Below, in pieces: positions 14,400-25,989 of a stretch of 64,000 nucleotides of DNA. How positions within the stretch are numbered: the first letter of the stretch is position 1; each line of letters begins with the position of its first letter. The translations under genes and the position numbers were made by a program. This DNA comes from Symbiodinium microadriaticum (Eukaryota > Sar > Dinophyceae > Suessiales > Symbiodiniaceae): positions 257,932-321,931 of the forward strand of contig LSRX01000501.1 in the NCBI GenBank assembly GCA_001939145.1, read 5' to 3'. The notes beneath the pieces are model-generated. The model ran no database searches, was not told the origin of the DNA, and worked only from the letters and a program-made list of their open reading frames with translations.

Positions 14400-17300
14400 C
14401 GAGCCCATGCCACGCAGGGACAAGGGGAAGGTGTGAGGATGCAGTACTGTGCTCTCAACTGCCGCATCGAGCAATATCGACCTGCCCCCCGTCCTTGCGA
14501 GGAATGCACGCTGCGAGAACAGCTGGGCAGTGAAGCCATCAGCCTGGTGCTTCACCTGGCCGGAAACCGGGGTCTGCCGGCTCGACTCAACATGCTGGCC
14601 ACGGTCACAACAAAAACCGACGAGGGCTGTGAATGTTCTCAGATGCGCCTCGACGCGGGCAGCTGCTGCTTCGCGGAGATGTTCTTCAAACTCCTTAAGT
14701 CCAGCGAGGATAGCCCAACAGCCGCCCATCACCCAATAGCCACAATTAGGGGACATGCGGTGGAAAACTGCTTCAATGAAGTCGAGCACCTCCGAATTGA
14801 GAGTGGCATTGGGCTCCCCAATTTCGTGGTTGGCCATGTCGATGAACGGATACAGCCTTCAGCCAGACAAGGGCGAGCGTCAGGGATCGGACATATTTCA
14901 AGGAGCACGGCCATTGGGTGCTCTTCACATCATGTCCATCCTGGCTCCATCAGCCTCACCCCAACCGGGTGCCTAGCCACAACCAATGCAATGCAAATCA
15001 AGCTCCTCCCTTCTCACAGCTTTAACTGAAGGACTTGAGACTTAGTGGAACGCATCCGCTATCGCTCATAGATCCGTACGCATGACAAAGGCCTGCGAAC
15101 TCCATTCCACGAAGATGTGCGGCTACATGCTGCCATGCAACACAGCATCCTCGCCAGCCTCTGGCGGCAGTGTGAAGGACCGCGCCGCCACGAAGGAGTA
15201 GGCAGCCTGCGGCTGTGGGAACTGAGGCCTGCACAGGGAATTCGAGGCGGCTGCCGTCCCGACAAGCTGACAGGCTACAGCAGTCAATAATTCGTAGTTC
15301 GACAACAAGGACCTCGCCGATCAACGGATCACACATGACATGTTGTTTACTACTACAGATAGAAACAGCAAGCCGCCAATCCTGTCAACTGCAACGAGCT
15401 GTTCCCGAAGCTGTGATCCTGATACTCCGCCAGTGGATGACTGGCAGCAAGGTTCGGGGCAGCTGCGGATAGAACATCGTACCTTCGGCCAGAAAAAGCC
15501 ACGTCAAGTTTCATGACCCTGCAGAGGAAGCGACCACAAGACTTCAAAACAAGTTCAGAGTTGCACCAATTTCCTGAATTCGTGCTGCTGCGCTGCTCCC
15601 TGCGCATGGCCCGGCGCATCTTCGGCAGCTCATGCTCAGCCATTGTGCCTGGAATCTAGGGATATCCAGGGAACCCCGATCAAACGGGCAGATGTTCAAC
15701 GGACCGGATACGGATAATTCTTCGGCTTCGGGTGCCTTGTCGGGATGCCCTTAGTTTAGAGCCCCCCATACTTCCTCGCATATTACTCATGAATGCACCT
15801 TTTCTTAGAGAGCACATCTGCATCGAATGACAAAGACAAAAATTGATCCATTGTGCCCTGCTAGGTGAGGCTACATTGAGAGGCTTAGAGTACCCGGGCC
15901 TTGCAGCTCAGCTTGGTCTTCGGCTGGCCAGAAAAGTGGCAGCCTCTGACATGCGTACTCTCGGTGCACGCATGACGTGCGACCGACCAGTCCAGTCAGC
16001 AACAGCGCAATGTCAAGCAGAGCCGTGGCAAGTCTGTGCATAGACCCCCTGAAGAGAGATGCTGGTCCTACGACTGCTGAGTAGCCAGACCAACGACTGG
16101 CCTCGGCAGCATCGTCTGCGCGGATTTTCGCAAATCCTAAGTGACGTCTTCCAGTATATGGGATTTGTGGTTCGTGGCATAAGAAATTGGCGGAATGATG
16201 GCTCTTCTGCCTCTCGCCTTCCCGCTCGGGCGGCATGACGATGATGACGATGGGGATGCCTATTAAAGTTATTAAAGGCTCTTCAACATACCAAAGCCAC
16301 CCAACTAGTCCTGAAGAGAGGCGCGATGCCACCAGTTGCATCAACATCGGGAAGTTTCTGAAAGGTTAAGCTGAGACTCTCGGACGTAAGGTGCGAAGCG
16401 CTTTGACGGGGAGCGGTGCTGAAGCTGCTGAAGGATGAATGCCTCAAGAGAGTGGCATCAGCCGAGCCCTTATAGTATTTCTCGATGAAGTATCGTATGC
16501 CCGACTACAAGAACTGCAAGACTAAACTTAAGTCACCGGAGGCCAAGCCTTGCTGTGAACAAGTGATGTCGGCATGACTGCTCAGGGCAAGCTACAACCA
16601 CAGCAACCCGAAACTGACATGACATTCCAGCGACATCTTGTGGATCTTCTGCTAGGCTCAAGCTGACGTCGCCCAGGCGCCGAGAGCAAGAACTTGTTGG
16701 ACACCATGTCCTTCCAATGAGCGGCAAGGAAACAGTCAGTCAGAGCCTTCAAGCTGTTTTCAGGCAACTCGTGGCCCGCAACTCTACCTCACCATGCAGT
16801 CGCGGGTTGAAGCACAAAGGGTGGAGAGAACAAATGCCACATGAAGCAGTGAAGACAAACGTTGGAGACTTTGCCTACTCAAGATACCTGTGAAAAGGTG
16901 CCGCCGTACTGGGTGGATCCCAAACCTGGGAAAGCAACTTGATAAGCAAATCACAGACATCGCGGATCCCTGTCGAGTTCCCTTCCTAGCCTGAGCTGTT
17001 TCGTTGGCGTGGAGGTAGGAGACGAGTCTTTGCATCTCCACAGTCTCGTCTTTAACATGGCCTCGGAATCAGATCATGCACAATGCTCCCTGCACTTTAC
17101 CCCCCCCCCCCCCCGAAGCGCCTAAACCCCTGAACATAACCCCCATTAACCCGTCGTGTCTGCTGGACTCATCACTTTTTTCCTGCTTCTGCCCAGGCAC
17201 GCTCATACAGCACACACTGAGATGGCACAGAGATCAGCCGTCGGTTCGGCACCTGACATGCGTCTGCTAAAGCTCCTCTCCTGGACTATTCCGCAAATAA

Positions 17301-17470
17301 TAACAAGATCTCATGTCTGTCCTTCTTCGTCCCAAGTTCTTCCAAAATTTCAACTAGCCCGACCCTTTTGAAGTCACGGCCATAGGCGCCAGCTTCGTTG
17401 CGGCGAGGAGACCGCGGCCACGCCCCGGGACGTCGGCCACGGCAAGGCCGCCGACGGAGCCGCCCTGATC
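14400..17470 (-). CDS. SET-domain methyltransferase (Rubisco LSMT/SETD-like)
   Basis: Several minus-strand exons together show a split SET domain. An exon from 17470 (CCAG|GATCAG) reads GGLAVADVPGRGRGLLAATK, like the start of a SET domain (GRGLxA). Exon 15945-15900 reads RLPLFWPAEDQAELQ, matching the LPxFWxxxELxxLQG segment of the plant Rubisco LSMT/SETD3/SETD6 group, with a GC donor. Exon 15206-15159 reads AAYSFVAARSFTLPPE (the WAxxxVxSRxF segment), also with a GC donor. Exon 14856-14790 reads LYPFIDMANHEIGEPNA, the diagnostic PxxDxxNH ... PNA motif, with a GT donor. The frame remains protein-like to about 14400. Such enzymes methylate lysine or histidine on proteins using SAM. Connecting exons are missing; phases show at least one lies between 15159 and 14856. 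A frame at 17.78-17.92 kb may be an earlier exon. Confidence 0.65.
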
Positions 17471-18595
17471 CTGGAGAACATGAAAACAGAACAGCCAACC
17501 TGCCAGCCCAACTCACCCCTAGTTTTTGAGACCGTTGCAGACTCAGCAAGAGTAGAACCACACAGTGCAGCAGCGCGCTTGAAGGCTGGTCGAGTAGGAA
17601 GACAAGTCGTATCCAGCATGAAGCAGGTACTGGACTCCCGGACCTTTCGATTGCAATCCCATTTTCTGTGGAGTTGCCTGTGGCTTTCCAGCGAAAGCCT
17701 TGAAGTGACAGCACCAGCTTCACTGCTCTCCGCGCCTCCAACCATTGGGCAAGGTCACCGATGGTGTCTCTGCCAGAGGCTTCTCCAAGCCGCACCGCAT
17801 TGTATGCTGCAGCCTCAAGCACGGGCGTCTCACTTTTCAGGCTTCTGGCTGCTGAAAGGCCCGCGACTGAGACATGAAAGCTGAGAAGCGAAGAGCAGCC
17901 ACGTCGAAGCAGGGCTCCAGGAGCACCGCGCCCCGAAGCCGCCGGACCATGCTGCAGGCAACTTCTGCATCCGACTAGTGCACAAAAAAGACATAAACCG
18001 GTCTGACGAAAATGCAGCAAGCGAGAAGTGTGGGGAATGAGGATTCGCAGCTCGGGAGGAAATCTGAGAAAAGCGAATGTCGAAGATCCACTCTGTATAG
18101 CTGCTTAACAAAAGAATCATGAGCCGGTTGTTCTTTGCAAATGGCGGTCGATTCCTACCTAACAGGCTCCTGCAATCTCTTGCACATCGCGGCTTCACAG
18201 TTCCGGCTTTTTCAGCTGGGCATCACAGAGGGACCGTAAATCCCACTCCGGAGGAGCCAATCTGAAACCTTGGCGCTTTGCCGCACTCTTGCGACGACGT
18301 TGCTGTAAGCCTCTACTTAAAGCAGCCTCTGCAGTGCATACAGTCCAAACGCAATGCATCTCGGTAGCATCGGGATGCAGAAGACGATCAAGGCCTTGAC
18401 CTTGCTTGCTGATGCTTCCGGCTCTTCGCCGATGGCAACTTCAATCAAGCCCAGGGCCCGCCAATCCAAAAGCAGCCCATCTTTTCAATTTATATATGAC
18501 CCTCTGTGTAAAGGAACCAAATGGCTTCCGACATCTGTCGGCAGCTCGTCGCGAGACTTTGTGTGGCCAGCCACCCTCATTATCAGCCAAGTTAC

Positions 18596-18745
18596 GATCC
18601 CCTTTCCGGAGGAGGTCTCGGACAAGGGTCGAACTCACGTCGGACACCTTCAACAAGCTTGGTTGGGTCGACACAACCTTTAGAGGGCTTCGTACTCCGT
18701 CACGACGACCGGCCTCCGATCCCCCAGGGACCAGGATGAAGAAAC
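18596..18745 (-). CDS. Exon with nucleotidyltransferase ISST motif
   Basis: A 150 bp exon between GGAAAG|GTTTC and GATC|GTAACT (GT donor) reads FFILVPGG early on, then PLKVVSTQPS and VSDVSSTLVRDLLRKGD. The (I/V)SSTxxRxxLxxG motif is the C-terminal signature of HxGH-type nucleotidyltransferases such as nicotinate/nicotinamide mononucleotide adenylyltransferase and FMN adenylyltransferase. The preceding PLKVV spacing fits NMNAT best. The exon with the nucleotide-binding HxGH motif was not found. I infer an NAD-synthesis-type enzyme, but one exon is thin evidence. Confidence 0.45.
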
Positions 18746-19014
18746 CTTTCCAGAAGCTCTCATCTGGGCTCATGACGTACTCTCGGAGTCATAAGTACAC
18801 TGCCTTACTTGTGGCATGCACATTGGGCTGGAAGCTCGGAGCTCTGGTGCCAAGGGATCCCTAGGCGGCATTGAGGCGGGCTACCTTGATCCAGGGCCAC
18901 GCCGTCACGACGAGCTCCATGCTCGACCTTCACCGGAGCACAAAACAAACAAGACGATGGTAAGATCGTTGCTTTCATCTCAGACATTCTCAGGCTACAG
19001 CGTACTGCTGCACC

Positions 19015-19035
19015 CCTCTCTCTCTCTCTCTCTCT
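19015..19035. repeat. (CT)n run
   Basis: A pure CT dinucleotide run forming part of the left direct repeat of the retrocopy. Confidence 0.9.
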
Positions 19036-19814
19036 ACCAGGCATGGGGTCAGGGGTCGGTCCACCCCCTCCCCCGCACGCGAACGCGCACCTGCGTGTCT
19101 TGGCAGGATTTGGTTCCCCCAGGGGATATGTCCACGGGGGGCTCGGCTTGACAGAGAGAGCTGAAAAGTTACTCAAGGTTCGTTTACGGGCAGGGCGCAT
19201 GACATAAGCATATGTTTACAAATAAGGCCCGGGCCAAGTTGGGCCGAAAAAGTTGCGTCCTGCCTGTATCCCCCTTGTGAGCTGCATGGCGGGGAGAAGG
19301 AAAAACGTGCATTGTTTCCCCCATTCGGGCTCGCCACAGTATGTACGAAATCTAATTGCGCCTTCTTTCCCCCGAATTGGAAGATCACTGAGCTACCTGG
19401 TAGGTGTGTTGAAAAGAGCCTGGGATTAGGAAGCCAGGACGGGCTTCAAGGAATGAGCTTACCCGAGAAGGACAAGGACAGGTTATACATGCCCCCAGTC
19501 CTGTTTAAAGAGTTCACACCCCCCGACTCAGCGAAACACTCTTGGACTTTGCAACAAAGGTACTTCGTCCCCAACAGCAGGTTTGGGTTGTTTCCTAGGG
19601 GCCGCACTCAAAGAAGCAACAAAGGCAAAAAGAAAACCGTGCAGTAACGAGTACGTGCGGGCCCCCCGGTATGCATGGAGTTTACATTGGGCACCAACGG
19701 AAGTTCATGTGGGCTTTGCAAAGAAAGCAAGTGTAGTTAAAAACGGCTTCCCCCACACAGAACACTCGCTCACCCCATCGAATTTTTCTCACGCGTCTCA
19801 CTGCTGCATGTTCT

Positions 19815-21188
19815 TCACTGCGTTCTGGCCTTCCGCATGTGTAGCTGCACCTGTTGCACCGCCTCCCACATAGGGCTGGGTTGTAACTCCACGTGTCGTC
19901 CCCCATGTCGTCGTGGGCTGCGGCTTGGTGTGCGGGGTCTTTGCGATCCCCCACCGCTGGAGCTGCGTCTCCCTTGTCGTCGCGGGCTGTGGCTTGGTGT
20001 GCGGGGTCTTTGCGATCCCCCACCGCTGGAGCTTGCCATGTCCGAAGGTCGGCCTTGTTCACCCCAAGGCCACTTTGCATCGAGGGGCATCACCGGTGGC
20101 GAGTCGTCACTTCCATTCTCCCCCACCACAGCTTTGGCTTTCACGGCGGGTTGAGTATCAGTGTCATCGCCTTCGCTCCCCCAATCTACTTCCTCATGGG
20201 CTGGCGGCTCTGCTTCGTCATCGTCTTGTTGCTGCTGCTCCGCTGTTGCTTCCCCCCCACTGGGAGTGTCCTGTCGGGACTTCTTGGCTTTTTTGTGCTT
20301 CTTGTCCTTCTTGTCCTTCTCGTGCTTCTTGTGCTTCTTTGCTTTCTCTCCCTTCTTCTGTTTCTGCTTCTCGTTCTCCTTCTTGGTTGTCTTGTCTTCC
20401 CCCCTCTGGTGGCGCGGCTCGGCAGTCTGGGCGGAGGGTGTTCCCCCATGCCGCCGCTTATCCACCAGAGGTTTGTATACTTGCTTCCCCTCTGCCAACA
20501 ACCGTCGAACTTCCCCAGGAAACTTGGCGATGTAGAAACGGAGTTCCGCCTCCACCGCTGGGTTGTGCGTGGCCACCAGCTTTATGAGTTCATCCGCCTG
20601 GTTCCCCGTCTGCCTTCGCTGGTTGTGCCTCTGCACATACCTTTGATAGTCCTCGCTGTCTTCTGCAGAAAGCACGTCCCCCGTGTTGGTTTCAACATGG
20701 AGCTGGCGACGGCTGTCCCACCTGCAACTTGAACCAATCCATTTGTCCAGTGGGCTTGAGTCATAGAGAAGCACGTTCCCCTCTCTTGTCTCAAACCTGA
20801 CCTACTCTGAAAGAGGACGAGGTGCGGCTCGGATCATGTTGTTCCCCTCCTCATCGGCTTCACGGTCTGGGGTTCGAGCCGGGGCAGCATCCCCCTTTTT
20901 TCGCAAGGCTGCAACACTCAGCGGGCTGCTGACGGATCCTGTGGAGATCATGTGCTTGTAGCACTTCTCCCCCACAGCAGCATGTGGCTTGTGGTACCAT
21001 GGTCCTTCAAGGCAAGCCCTGCAGGTCACCCCCATTTCACGGAGTTTGGCTGCAAGTACTTGCTGCTCCTCCCATGTTGTTTTGACTTTCGACGGCCGAG
21101 CATCAGGAGGTCTGTCTTTCCTCCCCCGTGGACTGTAGTCCACGTTGATCTCCCCGAGTTCCACAAGCAAGTAGTATGCTCCCTCCCC
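19815..21188 (-). CDS. Intronless Lys/Ser/Arg-rich ORF in retrocopy
   Basis: One frame runs from 21188 to 19815 with a single in-frame TAG at 20802-20804. The first part has a Cys/His cluster (CRACLEGPWYHKPHAAV then EKCYKH) that could bind zinc. After the TAG come an acidic/polar region, a lysine-rich stretch (KKHKKHEKDKKDKKHKKAKK) near 20300, an acidic segment, and two copies of a 23-residue Ser/Arg-rich unit (SSSGGGSQRPRTPS, 69 bp repeat at about 19918-20055) resembling RS domains of RNA-processing proteins. No ATG sits at the start of the frame, and an upstream frame (21333 down) joins it if one G is removed from a GGGGG run near 21186, so the copy looks decayed or mis-sequenced. Function unknown; an RNA- or chromatin-related parent gene is a guess. 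Confidence 0.5.
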
Positions 21189-21431
21189 CTACTAGAGGGC
21201 CACCTTCAAAAGAAGGGCCTCGTTCAGGTTTGGGAGAAGGCGCGGAAAAGGACCGGGGCTCCCTTAAGCCAGTGGCGACAGGCGTGGAGCTCAAGCACCA
21301 CTGGGTTGAGAGAGCAGGCTCCCCCGAGGGCACAACCTCGAGTTAACCCCCCCTCCCCTGCGCAAGTGGGCGGAACAGGCCCCCAAGCCCAGGTGTAGTA
21401 CTTGAGCCAAAATGGCTACTGCTGCACCCCC

Positions 21432-23956
21432 TCGCTCTCTCTCCATCCGTCCATCCATCCACTATCATCCACTTGTCTAGATCAACATCTATGTAATATT
21501 GGAGCCGGGGAAGTCGGCAGCTGTCTTGCCATCCCCCTGGTCTCCTCTGCTCGCCTTCTCCGTGAAGCCCGGGCGGCCGATGGTGATGTACCGTTTTTCG
21601 GGACTCGCCAGCTGCCACCTCAACACGACGTGCTCGGGGCGACGTGGAGGGTTCGTGAGTCGGTCAAAGCACAGAATTCGCTGTAGCTGCTAGAGTCTAG
21701 TGAAATCTCCATGTTAACCATCGAGCCACTTCTGGTACTTGACGACATCGTCGGCGCCGTTTAAAAGAAACCTGCACCAAGTCAGCCCACAAGTGATGCA
21801 AGACAAGCTGCCAATTGGGTTTGCAGCAGCTGTTGGAAGGTCTCCAGACTTGACAACGCTACTAGGTCCGGTTCCTGACCTTGTACCGAACAACTTAACA
21901 GAGAGAATCCGGTCCCTAACGGTGTTTGCAGCGGCCTCACAAACTGCAGGTGGGGCCAAACGGCTTGGAGGCGACCAATGACCTGCTCGTGGCTGCAAGC
22001 AAGTGCAGCACATCTGCTATCTGGTCGCGGATCCACGCATGACCTGCTCATGCCACTGCAGCGACACTGATCGGTTACCGACCCAAGCCTCTCTTCTAGA
22101 CGTTCGAAGTGTTTCAAAGGCTCTCTGTTCGCCGAGAGGCATGAGCCTCTCTGCCAGGATTGAAATCCATCCAGGGCACTTCGGCGGATGCCTGATTGAA
22201 GCAATCCATATGGAAATGTCTAGAGTCTACAGCATGGACTTTCTGTTGACCTTGTATACAACCTGGGATCTCTTATATGCTGGAATGATCTAGTGTTGGC
22301 GCTTGTAGCTGCCATCCTGCAGCAAAGTCGCAAGCCTGACGAGAGCTGCACGATCCGCGTAGGAAACCGAGGTCTCGTTTTGGCGCAACATCTTTTCGTC
22401 CACGTGCCTGTCGCTGTTCCTTGCGAGCCACAAGCTCAGCACCATGGTATTGGCTATGCAACGCCAGCACCACGCATAAAGGGCAAAGCAGGGCACGTGC
22501 CATAGTCTCAAGCAGATCTCGTGAATGTCGCCAGTGCTTCTACGATCTTCTACGCCAAACGAAACAAATTCGGAGCCATCGCAAAGTTCGAAAAGATGGG
22601 AGCAGTCAGAAATTATTACAAAGCTGGCTGTTGTTGACATATTGACAAGGCGTACGAAGTCTGCTTGGGACGCTGCGTCCCAAGCCACAAGCGTCAATGT
22701 GCGCTGGTTGCCGCAAACTCAAACCGACCACACGCCAGTTTCCACGGGCACACGGGAGTTAATCCACTGAGGACACACTGCAACATTAAAAGCCATCAAG
22801 ACCAGGGCCATGTGTCAGCAAATACCAAACGAGACTTGCGTCGCAAGAACACAAAAGCGATGTTCACCCCCTTTCCCCATCACCCATCCCACCATTACAA
22901 ACAGCTCCAACAACGAACGACAGAGAGTTAACGCATCTACAAGACTTTTGCAGTGGCACTCGAGGACATCCTAGTACTGTACCCGTACCTGACACGAAAA
23001 CATAGATGCTCGCAATTGTGGCCGTGACTCAGGGAAAGTAATGCCAGCACCTCGCTGAACTTCTCCAGCTTCGGCTGCTGCGGATAGCCCTGACATGCCC
23101 GCATGGCTCTGGTTGTGAGGGATCCTGCCTTCAAGCAACGGTACAGCATACCAGGAACTGGGAAATCCAAAATGGATCTTGGATTTGGCCAATTTGGTGT
23201 GCTCCTGCCTCGGCGTCAGGCACCGCACGATCTCGAGGTGCCAAGCAGAAGAGAGGCGCAGTTGGGTTTGAAGCCCGCGATGTGGGTGTTTGGGTTGACT
23301 GGTGTGCATGATGAAGTGTGGGTTTCGGATTACGTTTCGCAGTTCGTGGCGGCGACCGACTTAAAGCAGGCCTTGTACCGAGTTCACATGGGTGTTGCCG
23401 GAGATATGCTTCGGCTAGCCACTGGGCTTGTGTTTTGGGACAAGTTTCGCGGATGACCCACGTCCCCAAGTGGCACCTCCACACACAGAAGGGAATTCCG
23501 GGCGGTGTCGAACCTCAGCTGAAATTGCAACACCGACCGCTCTCAGAGAACTCGTTTGTTCTTGTTTCAAGGGTCATCGTGCTGAAACTCCTCTGACTTC
23601 TTTACGGATCTTGCTCTGTCGTTTGCCGGCACCTTGCGAGATGCTGAATTAAGGGAATGTTGCTCTACCGCCACCCTGTACCCAAGCTGCAGCCAAGGCA
23701 ACGCATTGCAGTGGGCAGTCGTGATGGGACAGCAGGAGCCAGTCATGGTAACAACGGCCACCATGGCATCTTCCTGCGAAGCCACACTGAAAGCATGAAT
23801 GGCAAGAAGTCGTGGATCACCCGGCAAGCGTGTCCAGTACGTGTCCACAGCACTTCATGCCTCCACAGGACATGTCGCCTGGACATTTGACCCTTAGGGC
23901 TGATGAAAACAGTCAATACGGAAAACAAAAACATAGCTAATAATGAGGAAGCATAC
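21432..23956. other. Intergenic, no supported gene
   Basis: Open frames exist on both strands (for example 23103-23456 plus and 22290-22697 minus), but none shows a domain or a convincing splice context. Confidence 0.45.
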
Positions 23957-24058
23957 CGGCAAGAAGAAATGCGTGACCCACCGGGAGAGCAAGGCGTCCT
24001 CCAGCTTGTCCAGTATCGGCGCAAATTTTGTGACATATCCAGGAAGAGCTGCTTCCAT
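23957..24058 (-). CDS. Possible first exon of a membrane protein
   Basis: From an ATG at 24058 in a CCCATGG context the minus strand reads MEAALPGYVTKFAPILDKLE and on to HFFLP, then a GT donor (GCCG|GTATGC) at 23957. If the frame is instead read through, a hydrophobic helix follows (VCFLIISYVFVF) before a stop near 23910. Both readings look protein-like. No family recognised and no further exons assigned. Confidence 0.3.
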
Positions 24059-24209
24059 GGGCTGTTAGCCGGCACGTCAGCACATTTTTCTGGATGTTTC
24101 GCACTGATTGGCACAATCGCTTTGGTAACGCAAAGCAGCCAGTCTGGCTGGACTTGGTGCTCCGACATGCTGAGGCGGTAATGGAAGTCTAGATCAGCGA
24201 AACTCACCT

Positions 24210-25320
24210 GACCTGAGGCTCGAAAGGTACAAACGTTTAACGATTTATGCTCATGATCGTCTTATGGCCTGCAACTTGAGTCTCGGCAACAAGCTTGGCC
24301 AGCGATTCTCGGCTCAGCGCTCTGAAATCAGGCCGTAAGAGCAGGTGAGGGTCGGCACTTGCGCTGCACTCGACTGAATATCGAGAGGTTTCTATACAAA
24401 CTTAGCGCGCATATAATATGTATGTATATTTATATATACATACCTACCTACCTACCTACCTACCTACCTACCTACCTACCTACATACATACATACATACA
24501 TACATACATGACATACATGACATACATACATACATACATACATACATAAATACGCATGTAAGGCTGCGCCAGGAGTGGGGAGGCATGCAGCGCCGGCCTC
24601 TCGACGCCTCTGAGGTCTGCCTCATGAGAAACTTGCATTGGCGGAAAGAAATCATTATGCGAAGAAGACGGTGCAAACTAAACAGAAACGGTGGGTAGAA
24701 TATCAGAATGGGACTACGTACAATTGCCGGATGCCTGCCGTTTAGCAGCAATTGGCGTGTCGCGGCTGGCCTGGAGCGATTGTGGCTGCGAAGGTGATGT
24801 TGCCGGCATGCCTTCATTCTGCAACTGCGAGCATCAGGTAAGCCTAGGTGCCTTTAGTGATGCTGGAGCCCCCGAGCGCGAACTTTCACCGTCGAGCATC
24901 AAGCCCTGATTTTAACTCACGAATCCTGACAACCCTCCAACCTTCCCAACAACCGAAGGCCAAGCCACAACAGCTGCGAAAGCCGATAAAATAATCTGAT
25001 GCAGTGGACTTGCCAGAGTAACGCTGACGGCCCCCCCGTTTCCTTTGCTAACGTTGGCTCTTTTTCCTGCTGCATGTTGTAAATTGCAGCCTCGAGGTAC
25101 GCCGATGGTTTCACCATGCCAATCATATAGCATCATGATGTCTGAAATGGTCTACATAGCCTACATTCTACATATCTTAATGTCCAGAACAAGGCCCCAC
25201 CCGGCCTCAGCTCCCGGAGGGAAGCGCCGGCCGGGATGGCCGCCGACATGGCTCGGAAAGGGACTGCTTGGGTGCACGGGTCTTGCGCTCTCACACTCGG
25301 AGAAGAAGACGAGGCTCTTG
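24210..25320. repeat. Diverged dispersed repeat, copy 2
   Basis: This stretch matches 1600-2640 in order and orientation with many differences: GGCTCGAAAGGTA, GGTCTGCCTC(A/G)TGAGAAAC, GCGGAAAGAA, GATGCCTG and CCGGCCTCAGCTCC blocks recur. A tetranucleotide microsatellite lies inside this copy. Confidence 0.5.
24441..24548. repeat. (CTAC)n then (ATAC)n microsatellite
   Basis: About 40 bp of CTAC repeats followed by about 65 bp of ACAT/ATAC repeats with two GACAT interruptions. Confidence 0.95.
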
Positions 25321-25451
25321 GCTCGCATGGCCTAAACTGAGAATTCAATTCAAGCTACTCCGCTACTCAATTGAAAGCTCTCCCCGCCGTCCCTGGCACG
25401 GCCAACGCTGAGGCTCGGTCCTCGCACAAAAGCATGTTTTGACTCTGGGAG

Positions 25452-25547
25452 CTGTCGCATGGCCAAGTGAATGCCATCATGCGGACCAAGGCTGCCAAGC
25501 TGTCGCATGGCCAAGTGAATGCCATCAGGCGGACCAAGGCTGCCAAG
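25452..25547 (+). repeat. 48 bp tandem duplication
   Basis: A 48 bp unit starting CTGTCGCATGGCCAAGTG is present twice with one difference. The length is a multiple of three, and the plus-strand frame repeats LSHGQVNAI(M/R)RTKAAK, so it could be coding, but no splice sites or homology support a gene. Confidence 0.7.
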
Positions 25548-25989
25548 GACTCTTTTGCGAGGCGTGTGACCACGATGCAGACTGACAGCGAGACTTCGGC
25601 AGCCATCAAGGCAAAACACACACGTCCGAAATGGCATGTCTTGGTCGCATGCCACGCAAGGTGAAACAGTTGTGCCTGCCACACTGGATGCTGCGCTTCG
25701 TGCTAACCGGAAGTCCTGCTGCTGCGATACCATGTCTCACTGAACCGTGCCGTCAATCAGGTAGGGGGCACTCCTGTGACGAGTCTGAGGTACGACCCTT
25801 GCTTGGCTGCAGTATATGCTCCATGGTTGTGCTGTTCATACATGGTGACGGCGACATGAAACTCTTCTAGAAGGTCAGCCGGAGCTCCCGCCTGGCACAG
25901 CTGCTGCAGTGACTCGGTTCCTGTGACCGTTGTGTAGGGATGAAATCGCCGCCAACCGTTGCGCAGATTGTTCCTTGACCTGTCCCACA

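Larger units (their letters stand above)
19003..21431 (-). mobile_element. Retroposed cDNA with relict spliced leader
   Basis: On the minus strand, 21419-21401 reads GTAGCCATTTTGGCTCAAG, identical to the last 19 bases of the 22-base dinoflagellate spliced leader. About 210 bases further on begins a long intronless frame. The word TACTGCTGCACCCC followed by a CT-rich run occurs at both ends (19003 and 21417), like a target-site duplication; at the right end it overlaps the leader by three bases. Retroposition of trans-spliced mRNA leaves this kind of relict leader and is documented in dinoflagellates. CTCAAG is followed by TAC rather than a clear GTA donor, so this is not a normal leader RNA gene. 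No poly(A) tail is visible at the left end. Confidence 0.75.

Noticed and set aside
19893..20732. Leu/Val-rich plus-strand frame resembling a membrane protein
   Set aside because: It is the antisense of the Lys-rich segment of the retrocopy ORF (KK codons read backwards give Leu and Phe).
20860..20900. GGGGTTCGAGCC resembling a tRNA T-loop
   Set aside because: The flanking bases do not form the T stem, and no acceptor or anticodon stem can be drawn.
21401..21421. Functional spliced-leader RNA gene
   Set aside because: CTCAAG is followed by TACTAC rather than a clear GTA donor, and one base at the 5' side differs; retrocopy context explains it better.
24441..24548. Possible CRISPR-like array
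   Set aside because: Simple tetranucleotide microsatellite, no spacers; nothing in the window resembles a CRISPR array.
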